Part shown: positions 47,947 to 59,335 of the stretch, one piece after another
How positions within the stretch are numbered: the first letter of the stretch is position 1
How the letters are laid out: every line of letters begins with the position of its first letter
DNA from: Chimonanthus salicifolius
Taxonomy: Eukaryota > Streptophyta > Magnoliopsida > Laurales > Calycanthaceae
DNA: 64,000 nucleotides
Assembly (NCBI GenBank): GCA_013350335.1
Contig: CM023538.1
Span: 55,162,769 to 55,226,768, forward strand
Direction of reading: 5' to 3'
Notes under the pieces: generated by a model
Database searches by the model: none
Told to the model about the DNA's origin: nothing
What the model saw: only the letters and a program-made list of their open reading frames with translations
Translations under genes and position numbers: made by a program

Positions 47947-49573
47947 TTAAAAACTTCTCCAACTGAGTCTAAGATTCAAACCCATGTAAGTGATAAAAAG
48001 AAAAATTCGTATGCTTGTATTCCTTTCTAAAGTGTAACTTAGAATCAATACAATTGCAATCCAAAGTAAATGAAAATGTAGGCTCTTTGTTGAATTCATA
48101 CAAACAAGTAACAGAGATTCAACTGTTCTCTGACTTCTCAAGGGTCTGCTCATCTTTCGACTGCATGATTTAGTGGGACTCGAATGGGAAGATTCCTTGT
48201 GAGAAATGCTGGACATATCATCATCATCCGACCCACATTCAAGTTGAGGCAGTTGAATTGAGGATGTAAATAATAATGACAATCTTTGTTCAAAGGCAGA
48301 GGAGCTGGTACTTGCAATGGATTCTGGCAATCCCTCCTCTGCAACCCCATTTGAATCTGAATTCATCTCTCCTCTTCCATCACCAGTCATCATCTCTTCC
48401 AATATCATTAGAGAATTGCTTTTCCCAGAGAAAATGTAGCCATTTGCTTCCTTCTCTTTGCCTTCTTTTAATTGTGATTGAAAAACAGAGGAATCTTCTT
48501 TCCTGACAGTAATCCAACCCCAAGAGTCCGACCAATTCGGACCCGGTCCTTTCGTCGCGAGCTGTTGAATTCGATCTTTGGGAGAAGAATAAATCCCCGC
48601 TGGGTAGATCTCCGCTTGTTGCCTTCTTCCAAAGAAATTCTCCGATGTTGAACAGGCAAAGGAAGAGGAAGATTGAACAGAACAACATGGTGGGAAATCG
48701 AGAGCACTCGATGGAGACATAGATTCACGCTCAATTTTCAAAATATTTCCTCTTCCTTCCGTCGCATCATCTGCAGCGAAGGGATGATTCAAGAGCATTT
48801 CAGCCGTCCATCTCTTCATGGGGTCCCTGACTAAACACCTGCTCAAGAAGTCCCTCCCCTGTTCTGAAATTTGGCTGGGAATCTCAGGCAATTCATCGCT
48901 GAATCCAATCCGGAACAGGAGAGCATTGATATTAGAATCTGCCGGGCACCTCCATACTGGCACGCCCGTGATCATCTCTGCAATTATGCACCCGAGCGAC
49001 CATATATCGGACGGCGCCTCAAAGACTGCATTCGCCACGGATTCCGGAGCCATGTAAAGAGGTGTGCCGACCAAACGAAACCCATCTTCCGGCTTCTCTC
49101 CTCCCTTCTTGGCCAGCCCAAAATCGGCAATCTTGATGTCTGAACAAGAACTTGGAGAGCAGACAAGAATATTCTGAGGCTTCATGTCACAATGAACAAA
49201 CCCTCTCTCATGAATGTATCCAATTCCTTTCAAGATCGACCTCACGCAGCGACTAACATCAGCTTCTGCCAATTGCCCACCAGCTTTCTTGATCTGGTCA
49301 GCTAGGGTTCCACCTGAAACGTATTCAAGAAACACATTGTAGAATTCGAGACTGTTCTCGGTGGTGATGTCGGAGCCGAAACATTGGAGAATCTGCGGGC
49401 AGCCCTGAAGCCGTGCAAGAATCCCTCCCTCCCTGCGCAAACAAGAAGCCTGCGAAGAAGGGTGGATTTGACAGCCATCGTCGGAGGCATATGGCCACTG
49501 TTCTCAATAGGGTTTGCGAAATTTACAGTGCAGAAGCTGCCTCTTCCCACAATGCTCCTCTCACCCACTCGAT
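47947..49573 (-). pseudogene. second MAPKKK17/18-like kinase copy, inactivated
   Basis: Nearly identical to the intact copy over most of its length. The family start codon is ATC instead of ATG (49571-49573). One base is missing near 49551, inside the codons just before the Gly loop, and another near 49455, after the ATP-Lys segment. The Gly loop and catalytic Lys therefore sit in different frames from the kinase body. The body is open for 497 codons only because a TTG at 49438-49440 can be taken as a start; the first in-frame ATG lies in the catalytic loop. The stop codon (TGA in copy 1) is CGA, which adds about 22 residues. HCD, DFG and APE motifs are retained. It may still be transcribed but should not make an active kinase. 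Confidence 0.88.
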
Positions 49574-49713
49574 TCCTCTCTGCAATTGTTTTCTTTTCTT
49601 TCTTTTTTCTGGACGTATACTGAAACATAGAAATTTTGAACGCTGTAAGAATGAAGAAGAGAGGAGGCGTTTCCATTATATTACATCAATGCCCCTAGTG
49701 GAACCCATTGATT

Positions 49714-49998
49714 TGTTGGGGATTAGGGATTAATTAACGCAAACACAATCACACAAATCACACGACACAAGATTTACGTGGTTCGGCTAGAACGCCTACG
49801 ACCACGGAGCGAGATGAAATCTACTATGTAGAAAAACAAGTACAGAGGATTACAAGGTCTCTCCCTCTCAGATCTCTCTGTCTCTCACTCTCTCTCTCTC
49901 TAATCCCTCTCTGTGTCTTACACAGGAATACAATAAGATATAAGTCACCCTACTGGGCCTAAGCCCAATAGGCCCATAAGTGGGGCTGGCCCACAACA
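49714..49998 (-). repeat. copia 3' LTR (left side)
   Basis: 285 bp with perfect TGTTG/CAACA inner ends. It differs from the other LTR at four positions by my alignment. It contains a CT-rich microsatellite stretch (about 49860-49905). Confidence 0.95.
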
Positions 49999-50011
49999 AT
50001 CTCCCCCTCCA
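49999..50011 (-). other. copia polypurine tract
   Basis: On the minus strand TGGAGGGGGAGAT lies immediately before the 3' LTR, the primer for plus-strand synthesis. Confidence 0.8.
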
Positions 50012-50045
50012 GCCCCAGGAGGAGGAGAACACTCTGACATGGATG

Positions 50046-51400
50046 TCATCTTCTATAGAGGCCAGATGCCCCTACGCAGAACTCAAACTTGTTCTTTGGA
50101 AGAACTTTAGTGAACATGTCTGCTAGATTGTGGTCTGTATGGATCTTCTTTACACTGATCTGTTTCTTTTCAATAGCTGCTCTCAACCAGTGATATCTCA
50201 AATCAATGTGCTTGGTTCTTGAGTGATACATGACATTCTTACTCAAGTCGATGGCGCTCTGACTATCACAATACACTGTGTAGTCCTCCTGTTTGATGCC
50301 TATTTCTCGAAGAAATCCCTTTTGCCAAACCATCTCTTTCCCAGCTTCTGTAGCAGCAATGTACTCTGCCTCTGCCGTAGAAAGTGCTACACACTTCTGT
50401 AACTTGGATTGCCAACTGACGGCTCCTCCAGCAAATGTGAAAAGATAACCAGAAGTGGATTTGCGACCATCAAGGTCACCTGCCATATCTGCATCTGTGT
50501 AGCCGGTAATAAAAGGGTCTCCACCAAACATGATGCCCATACTCGATGTACCTCGTAGGTATCTGAAGATCCATCTCACTGCCTCCCAATGATCATGTCC
50601 TGGGTCTGACATAAATCTACTCACCAATCCAATTGCATGTGCTATATCTGGTCTCGTGCAAACCATCGCGTACATGAGACTACCAACTGCTGACTGATAT
50701 GGAATCTGACTCATCTTGTCTTTCTCTGTCTCTGATGAAGGACAACATTCCTTACTTAGCTTGAAGTGAGCGGCAAGAGGAGTGCTAACAGAGTTGCAAT
50801 CCCTCATGCCGAATCTCTCCAAGACCTTCTCAATGTATTTCTCTTGAGACAGGATAATCTTCTTTTTCTTTCTATCTCTGTGAATCTCCATACCCAAAAT
50901 CTGTCTAACAGGGCCAAGATCTTTCATGTCAAACGCCTTTGACAGGTCTGCCTTCAACAACTTGATCAATTCAGAACTCTTTCCAAATATCAACTGTCAT
51001 CCACATATAATAACAGGATGATGAACTGATCACCCTTGAACTCCTGATAATACACACATGAGTCACCTGAACTATGTTTGTATCTTTGTCCTGTCATGAA
51101 AAAGTGAAACTTCTTGTACCATTACCGTGGTGCCTGTTTCAGTCCGTACAAGCTCTTCTTGAGTCAGCAAACAATATTCTCCTTACCCTTCAACTCAAAC
51201 TCCTCGGGTTGTTTCATGTAGATCTCTTCGTCTAGGTCACCGTGAAGAAATGCAGTCTTCACGTCCATCTGTTCAATCTCAAGATCTAGACTCGCGGCTA
51301 AACCCAACATAACTCGTATGGAGCTCATCTTCACCACTGGTGAGAATATCTCATCGAAGTCCACTCCCTTCTTCTGTCCAAAGCCTTCACCACTAAGCGG
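50046..51400 (-). pseudogene. copia reverse transcriptase and RNase H
   Basis: The RT starts near 51364 (DEIFSPVVKMSSIRV, QMDVKTAFLHGDL) and is interrupted by a stop and frame change near 51164-51000. The catalytic YVDD is at 50996-51007, next to a missing base, so the following 315-codon ORF opens after it. That ORF holds the RT thumb and RNase H: GYTDADMAGD, STAEAEYIAA, VYCDSQSAI and DMFTKVLPKNKF in order. Because of the breaks the protein cannot be made from this copy. Confidence 0.9.
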
Positions 51401-51670
51401 GCTTTATACTTCAGAACTTTTTCTCCATCTTTTTTCACCCGAAAGACTCATTTGTTCTGTAGGGCCTTCCTGCCAACTGGTAGATCAACCAACTCATATG
51501 TGTTGTTCTTCTTAAGAGACATCATCTCTTCTACCATAGCTTTCCCCAGTGAATTCTGTTTTTGTCGCCTATAGCCTCTGAGTAACTCTCAGGCTCCCCC
51601 TCACTGGTCATCAACACATAATCAGAACTCGGGTATCTCCTGGATGGGTTATGCTCTCTAACGGATCTCC

Positions 51671-52849
51671 TCAGTGGTATAACATCCTCTGATGTAGAAG
51701 TACTGGGGGGTGCTCCCCCTCGCTCAACTGTCTATCTCTGTCCTGATCATCCTCCAGTGTGTCCTCAACTGTATCATGTACCGGCTCATTAACTGTCTCA
51801 TCTGTAGACGTATCTGCTGGCCCACTAACACTGTCACTGTGACTGCTAGAAGGAACATCTGACCCACTGTCGTCTGACTGACTGACTAGCGGTGCAGGTG
51901 AAGGAGAAGGTGTTGCTGTTGACTGAGATGTGTCCGGAGTGGAGATGGGACCTTGATCTAGGTCACTGGAATATGTGGGTTTATTGTTCTCATTGAAGAA
52001 CTTATCTTCACGGAATACCACGTCTCGACTCCTGAGCATTTTCTGCTGAGCTAGATCCCACAGTCTGTATCTGAACTCTGGACCACCATAACCAATAAAT
52101 ACACACAATGTCGACTTTACATCCAATTTCTTCCTCGACATATCAGGGATGTGTGCATAGCAAACGCAGCCAAAAACTCTGAGATGCTTGTAGGAAACTT
52201 TTCTGCCTGTCCACAAACATTCTGCCACTTCACCATTTAAGGGAGCTGATGGTGAGCGGTTGATGAGGTATATTGCTGTCCTCGCTGCTTCGCTCCAAAA
52301 TCTCTTAGGTAGATTTGCGTTGTGAACTATACAACGCATTCGCTCAACAATGATGCGGTTGTAGCGCTCTGCTACACCGTTATGCTGGGGAGTTCCTGGC
52401 ACTGTCAACTCATGTCGAATGTCGTGTTTCTTGCAGAATTCTTTAAACTCTCCCGATGTGTACTCTCCACTATTATCGGTCCTCAGACATTTCAGTTTTC
52501 TGCCCGTCCCTCTCTCCACAGAGGCAACAAACTCACGGAAGAATGAGAGAGTCTGATCCTTAGATCTCATGAAGTAAATCCAGCACTTTCGCGTAGAATC
52601 ATCAATAAAGGTAACAAAGTACTTGTTCTTGCCCAATGACTCCACCTCTATCGGTCCACAAACGTCTGAGTATACTAGGTCTAGCTTCCTGGCCTTTATG
52701 TGGCCCTTTAGATTGAAGGAAGCTCTTGTTTGCTTGCCCATGATGCAATGCTCGCAACTGTCTAACCGGGTGCACTCAGTCCGTGGAATAAAGGCTTTCC
52801 TCTGAAGAATCTGCAGCCCTCTCTCACTCAGATGTGCAAGTCTCCGGTG
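51671..52849 (-). pseudogene. copia integrase
   Basis: The zinc-binding part precedes about 52745 (HRRLAHL, then CEHC). The core has YSDVCGP with the first Asp, LRTDNSGEYTS with the second, and NGVAERYNR with the Glu, followed by the VFGCVCYAHIP region. It is open for 356 codons. A TAG at 52850-52852 separates it from the protease, and its end leaves frame near 51710 beside a G6 run. The Ser/Asp-rich stretch at the end is the usual linker to RT. Confidence 0.9.
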
Positions 52850-53551
52850 CTATAGAGAGAAAGCAGTCTCTCTCTGCACTGCGTGAATCTGACCGGTGCA
52901 AACCGTGCCGGTCAAAACATAGAGGTAATCTCTGATCACCCCTCGTGCCATGGTAAGCGACCCCTTGCTAATCTTACATCGGTCTCCGCCGAATGTACTG
53001 ATGTATCCCTCTGTGCCGAGTACCCTCGCAGAAATGAGGTTCAATCTGATGTCTGGCACATGTCTCACATCATTCAAACTAATCTCACAGCCATGACTAG
53101 TCTTCATAGTAATGTTCCCAACTCTAGTGATAGGGGAACATGCAGAGTTGCCCATCCGAACTGTTCCAAAATCTCCGGATGTATACGTGGATAAGAAGCT
53201 CCTGTGAGACGTATAATGATAAATGGCACCAGTGTCAATGACCCACTCAGACGAGGAGGGGGTAATGGACAGACTCTCCCCCTCACTGGTGGTCACTATG
53301 ACAAGAGTACGCTGCTCCTGACATGTGGCAGCCGTGGTGTCTGAAGAATTTGGCTTTCGTGCCTGATACTGCACAGTCTGATTATTTTCTCTCTTCCACA
53401 CCCTGCACTGATTCTTAAAGTGCCCTGCTCTATCACAGTGAAAACACTTTTTGCTGTCTCTGCCTCTGCTCTGAGATCTGTGACCTCCACCGGGTCTGCT
53501 TTTGCTTCTATGGTCCTGGCGACCATGAGTTTTATGTCTTCTGCCCCTATC
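52850..53551 (-). pseudogene. copia zinc knuckle and protease
   Basis: CCHC knuckle near 53400-53445 (CFHCDRAGHFKNQC), then the protease with SEWVIDTGAIYHYTS near 53215-53260, where DTG is the catalytic triplet. This frame continues gag; only the TAG at 53552-53554 separates them. Confidence 0.88.
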
Positions 53552-54169
53552 CTATGACACATATGCTCCGGAAGAAGAAGTTACGATGCCCTTTTCTTTC
53601 CGTCTCATCTCTTCATTCATCAATGACTCCTTGACTGTATCTAAGGATAGCTCGCCACCGGGTGCAGAGTTACTCAAAGCAATCACCAGAGTCTCAAAAG
53701 AATCTGGTAGTGTCGCCATGAGAAGAAGAGCCAAAATCTCATCTGCAAATATGATCTTCGCACTGGCCAACTGGTTCACCATACCCTGAAAGTTGCTGAG
53801 GTATTCTGACATTGACATGTTCTCATTGTATGTCAGTTTCACCAGTCTCTTGATAACAGAGGCTTTGTTCACTGGCGCCTTGCTCTCATACATTGTAGAC
53901 AATTTAGTCCACAGTTCATCTGCCTTCTTTTCTGCTGTGATATGGTGAAAAATGCTGTCATCGACATACTCCCTGATCAAGCTCACAGCCTTCAAATGCT
54001 TGTACTCCCATTCTTTGGGCTTTGCCTTCATATCTTCAGGCATAGATACATCTCCTAAAAGGGGATAATATAAGTCATACTTAATCAGGAGATCTTGCAT
54101 CCGGGTCTTCCATAGGAGATAATTGCCCGGGACCAATTTCATGACTGTAGAACTGGAACTGGATGCCAT
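53552..54169 (-). pseudogene. copia gag (UBN2-type capsid)
   Basis: 205 codons from an ATG at 54167-54169 that starts MASSSSSTVMKLVPGNY. It has the LLWKTRMQDLL and YESKAPVNKASVIKRLVKL segments typical of copia Gag, ending with a stop before the zinc knuckle. The open start and capsid are intact; the stop removes the RNA-binding end. Confidence 0.9.
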
Positions 54170-54587
54170 TCTGTCACTGTCCTCTGTTTAATTTGGTGTG
54201 CAAATGCGGAAGCAAATAACCAACAGTGTAGATTTGTAGCCCTGCACAAACCTAGGGATCTACTACTGGCATCCAACCAAATACCCCCGAACTCCTCACC
54301 ACTTGAGTGGTTCAATCATACACATAGCAGAATAATGTGTAAAAAAAAATGACAATTATGAAAAAATAAGAGAAAAGAGAACTCAGCTGATCTCCTTTCT
54401 ACAAGTACCACTGCTTGGCGCTCACTGTCAACTCTCCAGAAACTAGATCCACACCGGTCACTGTGTAGATCTCACTGCCACGATCGTACAGGCGAAGACG
54501 GATCTCAATTCCGAGTCCTGGTGACTCCAGAAATTGCAAAAGAAATCTGGACTATTGATTTCCCCACTGCAGGAGTACCTGAATCTG

Positions 54588-54737
54588 TAGTCCCTCGGTG
54601 CACTGGAAATGGTGGTCCTGCAGACTACCCAAAATGCTGGTCCCTCGTGTGCACTGAAAAAGTGGTCTCGTGGGTGCACCAGAACTGGTGGTCCCACGGG
54701 TGTACAGAAAATGGTGGTCCTGCGGACCACTGATGGG
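54588..54737 (-). repeat. 25-26-bp tandem repeat in the copia leader
   Basis: Six units start at 54588, 54613, 54638, 54663, 54689 and 54715, each beginning TGGTC or TAGTC and most containing a GTGCAC-like core. Units are 25, 25, 25, 26, 26 and about 23 bp. They are diverged from each other, so the array is not recent. Confidence 0.82.
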
Positions 54738-55744
54738 TTTTTTTTTTTTTCTTTCTGCTTTCTCAGATCTATCTGTGAACAATCCGTTCACGGTAACCCT
54801 TTTTTTTTTTTTTTTTTTGCGCCGGAAACCCTCTGCGCACCTGGGTTTCTTTCTCTTCTCAGATTTTCTGAGAGTTATGGCTGCCGGCGATTACACCTCA
54901 TGCACCGATCTGCTGTTCTGAGGTGATAGAGAAGATCTGGAAGCCGACGCTGCCTGCGTGCTGCCGCTAAACAAAAGCTGGCCGCCTGAGCTGCTTCCCT
55001 GCCGATTTGATTTGCTGCCTCTAGCAGCGATCAGTTCTCAGATCTGCTTGGCCTGTCTGGCTGCCGAGAAAATCCTATTCTGGGTTTCGATTTTAGAAAC
55101 CCCTTTCTCCTTCCTTCCGAGAAATCCCGACGATCTCTCGGCAGTTTTTTTTTTTTTTTTTCTCGTGTCTCTGTAACAGATCTGGGTTTTCCAGTGGAAA
55201 CCCTTGGGCGTCGACAGGATCTCTGTTCCGATCTCAGATTCGCTTGGCCCTGGGATTTGGTCTCCGACCGAATAGGCTTCTCAGGTCTGCTCTGCGATTT
55301 TCAGATCTGGCTTACTGCTGATCTGTATGATTCCCTGTCTCAGATCTGCTCCGGCGTCTCTCAACTCTCAGCCGATCACTCTGTAGTTTCCGGCCTCTCT
55401 GGCGATGGGGATTCAGAAATCCTCCTTCTTGCGGCGATAGGATTCCGGCACACGGCTCCTTTTTTTTTTTTTTTTTCTTCAGATCGTGGATTGAAGGGAA
55501 CTCTTCACGGATCTGGTGTTTTTCTTGTGCCGACGCCGACCTATTTGGATTTACCCTTCAGCCGACCTGCTCTCAGCAGATCGGTTTTTTTTTTTTTCTT
55601 TTTTTTCTCAATCGATGTAATGACCGACTGGAACAATATTCTCTTCAACCGACAGGCTGGTTTTCCGTCCGATGTTCTCCGACGGTCTGTGTGATTTTAC
55701 CGACTCCGATTCGACTGAACCTTGTCTGAATCCGATAATCTTCG

Positions 55745-55756
55745 GCTCTGATACCA
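55745..55756 (-). other. copia primer-binding site
   Basis: TGGTATCAGAGC on the minus strand, a perfect 12-base match to the complement of the plant initiator Met-tRNA 3' end, three bases from the 5' LTR. Confidence 0.93.
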
Positions 55757-55758
55757 CT

Positions 55759-56043
55759 TGTTGGGGATTAGGGATTAATTAACGCAAACACAATCACACA
55801 AATCACACGACACAAGATTTACGTGGTTCGGCTAGAATGCCTACGTCCACGGAGTGAGATGAAATCTACTATGTAGAAAAACAAGTACAGAGGATTACAA
55901 GGTCTCTCCCTCTCAGATCTCTCTGTCTCTCACTCTCTCTCTCTCTAATCCCTCTCTGTGTCTTACACAGGAATACAATAAGATATAAGTCACCCTACTG
56001 GGCTTAAGCCCAATAGGCCCATAAGTGGGGCTGGCCCACAACA
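55759..56043 (-). repeat. copia 5' LTR (right side)
   Basis: 285 bp. It has the element's promoter in its sense direction; no strong TATAAA is evident, though AAGATATAAG-like sequence is present on the other strand. Confidence 0.93.
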
Positions 56044-56049
56044 TTGATT

Positions 56050-58090
56050 GGGATCCACAAGAGGAGACCTTAATCCTAGTCATTATATTATTTGAATTCA
56101 TTAGATGATTTTTTTATTTCAATTGTTAGGAAGATTTTATTTCAATAACAAGCATCAATTAATTAGATGAATTTTAAGTTGTACATTCAATAACAAAAAA
56201 ACAGAAAAATATTTAAAATAAATAGTATTTCACAAGTCTAACTAGTGAGGAGTACCTCGGAAATAATTAATAGTAGCATTTCATAAATTTTTACATGAAA
56301 TTAAATTAGTATGAAAAATATGGTCCAAACCTTTCAAACTCATGAAAATTAAACATAAATTCTTTTTCTACATTTGTAGTTCTATTCACAATTTTTTTTT
56401 AATTTTAAATAATTACATGATAACATTGGAGCAAATCTTTTTAACTCATCAAATTCAATATTAAAATTTCTTTTTCGGTTTATTCTTTTTATATGAAGTT
56501 CTATAGTTTTAATAATAATATTGCAAGTATAAGTCAAACCTTTCAAACTCAGAAAATTAAATCTTGAAAGTATAAGCACTGTTTATAAATTTCGGCGAGC
56601 CAATTTGAAATTTTGGAGAGTCGAATTGCACTGTCCATGAATCTCGGCGAGCCGACTTGCCATTAAGGGATCCGGTTGGTGATCTGATTTTGGACATTCC
56701 TATATTCGGCTCGCCGAGGACCATTAATGGATCCGGTTTGTGATCCGATTCTTTATCTTCTTCTATTTCCAGTACAGCAGTTAAAGGGTAAAATCAAGAT
56801 CCATTAAAATCAATGTTTGTAAACACAAAACGCCCGTGGGAGGATCGACTCAAAATCTTATAGAGTAAGATAATTCGCACAAGTTTTATAAATCAAATTC
56901 AATTTTTTTATAACTCACTCAACTTTATACTGCAGACAATATGGACCAAATTTGATTGAGCAAATTACATTAGACTTCATTAATAAAATTGACTTAGATC
57001 ACCTTGTCTAATTAAATCTTCATTTTGATGGACTTGGATTAGTTAGACTTAGGTTTTAGCCCACACACTAAGTGACCTAAATACCCATTCACAAACCCAA
57101 TTAATGACCCAATTGTGTCATGCCTATGTAAGAATTCTAATCCTTCCCAACCCAAGTTTCAACCCTAGAAGAAGTCTATTCCATACAACCATCAAGGGCT
57201 AAACCATAGGAGAGCATCTTTTAATATTAGTTGGTTTAAGATTGTTTTAGGCTAGAATCAAATTCTGTGTATTTAGAATATTTATCTCGTGTTTGTATTC
57301 TATAAAAACACAAGTGCATGGCCGATTTTTTTTAATTGGAATAATACCATTTTTTGGAACAAATTTATTCTCTCCAAAATTTTGAACCTTCGATCTTCGG
57401 ATCAAACCCAGGTTAGTACTATATTTTGAAATTTTCATTGTTTAGGCTTGAGTTTTGATTATATGTTTGAGTTTCTAAACATCTCTTAATTTCATTTGAT
57501 TTGATAAAATCTGTAAAAAGAGATGGATCTCTTAGACAGAACACGATGGATTGAAATCCAATCATCCTAGACTTTCGACTTTATAATAAATTTGAAACCC
57601 TTTTCTGGACGTACTTAAGAAACAAGAATTTATCTTCCTCATACTGCATCACATGAAATCTTATAAAGTTGAATCAATTTAGAATAACTCACCTGTGTTT
57701 TTAATATCGTCAATATTTAAATGGTGAAAAATAAAAATACTATTCCTAAAAACAATGAAATAAAATTTTCAAGAAAAATAATAGAAATTAAAAAAGAAAA
57801 CCCGATCTTACAATATTAAGATCAATAAAAAAATTAAATCGTAGGTTGACAAATCAAAACTGGAGCTCAACTCGAAATCTTACACAATGATTTAACCATT
57901 GACACTGCAGATCATTTGAATCTAATAAAAAAAACAATTTGTGCTCAGTCAACATAGCAAAAATAAAAAAATACAAATCTTACAATACTTAATTCAGATA
58001 TAAGTAGAATAATAAAAAAAAGTAAGAAATAAAGATTTGAGAGAGATTCAAATAAAGATGAGAGAAAACTAAGACTGCCAATTGTAACAC
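56050..58090. other. distal flank of unit 4, non-coding
   Basis: Continues the kinase upstream flank interrupted by the copia element; it matches 36553-38035. It contains an inserted stretch at about 57015-57470 that is absent from unit 2. No gene is supported. Confidence 0.55.
56575..56850. mobile_element. diverged Mutator-like MITE, copy C
   Basis: The right end (ACACAAAACGCCCGTGGGAG followed by GATCG) matches the family's terminal repeat. The inside has AAAGGGTAAAATCAA and repeated GGATCCGGT / CGGCGAGCCG words. In the paralogous place at about 37095 the sequence is different and shorter. The left end is poorly preserved. Confidence 0.55.
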
Positions 58091-58370
58091 AAGTGGGTCA
58101 ATTCGAGCGATGGACATTTCTTTCTCTTTAACGGTTTACAAATGTCGTTCGAACCATGGACATTTACTTTAAAATGTTTGTCCGAACGGTCTAACCGTCC
58201 GAACGAACGAAAAATGTTTTGCAGAACGTTCGGATAAAGCAGAGGATTCTTCAATTTTTAAAAAAAATGAAGGGCAAAAGGATAATTTCACTCTAACATT
58301 TTGAAATCGGATGTCTCTTGACAGAAAAATCGGGTGTCCATATGGCCACTCTATGTAGATTATAAGTGAA

Positions 58371-58451
58371 TTGTATCCTATGGATAGTGGGCTCACCTGT
58401 GGGGACTGTACACTGGGTATCCCGTGATTTCCCACACTTAAATTCAAAAAA
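58371..58451 (+). mobile_element. SINE, family 1, copy 4 (3' part)
   Basis: Contains GGATAGTGGGCTCACCTGTG and the tail TTTCCCACACTTAAATTCAA. The paralogous sequence at about 44698-44715 runs straight across the insertion point (GATTATAAGTGAAAATGGAG). The target duplication is not clear. Confidence 0.75.
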
Positions 58452-58935
58452 GTGGAGTCAATTTTAGATGAATTTAAAAAAAAAAAAAATACAAATACAA
58501 TATATAAGAATAGATAAGTTTAAGAAGGATCATCTAAATTTAAATTCAGATGAATCTAATATAAAGCTCTAGGTTTACCATAGTGTTTTTTTAAGCTCAT
58601 AATTTTTAGATGAAAATGCCCTTTCCTGTGCTAGAACTATCCGCAGTGGGATAATTCAGTGAATTTTAGTAATTTTCGTAAAAATGGGGGAGAAAAAATA
58701 AAATAAATAAAAGTTAGTGCTCAACAAATTTGTACTAGTTAAAATTAGCAAATTTGCAGTAGGTAGTGCAACTCAGTATATTATTTAAAAAAAAATCTAT
58801 TATTAAAAATATAGATTAGTCACTCGTTTATTTTTTTTTTTATCTTAATGAAAATGTTATTATAAAATAAAAATACTTTAAAAGTATTATCTGCTCATTT
58901 AAAAATATGATGTAAAAGTGTAAGAATGTTGAATC

Positions 58936-59275
58936 CAGAGGTGAAAATATCGCCAAACCGATATATCGGTCGATATCTCTCTCCTCAATTTTTCTTTTTT
59001 ACAAATATCAGTGGTTTATTTTTTTTTTTTTTTTCTAAAAAATAAAAAAAAGTGAAAAACAGCCCAGCTTTTAAAAAAAAATGGAAAACATAAATATCGA
59101 TTGATATCTTGGCCGGTATTCAACCGATATGGGATCATATCGGCCGAGATTTCAGCCAGGGCCCACGATCAATATTTGAATTAAAAAAAAAAACGGTAGC
59201 TATGGATATTGGCTAATACATATCGCCGAAATATCAGCCATATCGACCGATATCTTGATTGTACAACCCATACAA
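58936..59275. mobile_element. hAT-like MITE, CGATAT family, copy 4
   Basis: Begins CAGAGGTGAAAATATCG and is rich in CGATATATCGG / ATATCGGCC words like the other copies. I could not find its exact right end or a target duplication. Confidence 0.6.
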
Positions 59276-59335
59276 TACCTCACTTGAAACTTGAAGAAAT
59301 AAAAAAATGAAGAACAAATGTTGGGTTGAAGTATA

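Larger units (their letters stand above)
54170..55758 (-). other. 1.6-kb copia leader with poly(A) tracts
   Basis: Between the primer site and gag. In the sense strand it holds repeated long A runs (T runs in the given strand near 54738, 54801, 55146, 55460 and 55586) separated by GC-rich sequence. It has no ORF with a known domain. Its length is unusual for an element with 285-bp LTRs; it probably carries packaging and translation-control sequence. Confidence 0.75.
49714..56043 (-). mobile_element. Ty1/copia LTR retrotransposon, young
   Basis: 6330 bp on the minus strand. Order in its sense direction: LTR, initiator Met-tRNA primer site, long leader, gag, protease, integrase, RT, RNase H, polypurine tract, LTR. 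Integrase before RT defines copia. LTRs begin TGTTGGGG and end CCACAACA. It is flanked by TTGATT on both sides (49708-49713, 56044-56049); the empty site at 36547-36552 has one copy. Six bases is one more than copia usually makes. Coding is broken by at least two stops and two frame changes. Confidence 0.95.
45180..58090. repeat. segmental duplication unit 4 (kinase pseudogene, split by copia)
   Basis: Shares the marker blocks with unit 2 from about 45570 (ACCGTTTCAGGTCGGAATCT), through 45895, 46110, 46580 and 46920, to the kinase block at 47640-49713. It then continues at 56044-58090 after the copia element. Without that 6.33-kb element the unit is similar in length to unit 2. Sequence near 56575-56850 is replaced by a MITE-like piece. 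Confidence 0.85.

Noticed and set aside
54609..55694. Several overlapping plus-strand ORFs in the copia leader, up to 166 codons
   Set aside because: They have runs of Phe from T tracts and lie antisense within a retrotransposon leader; no domain is recognisable.
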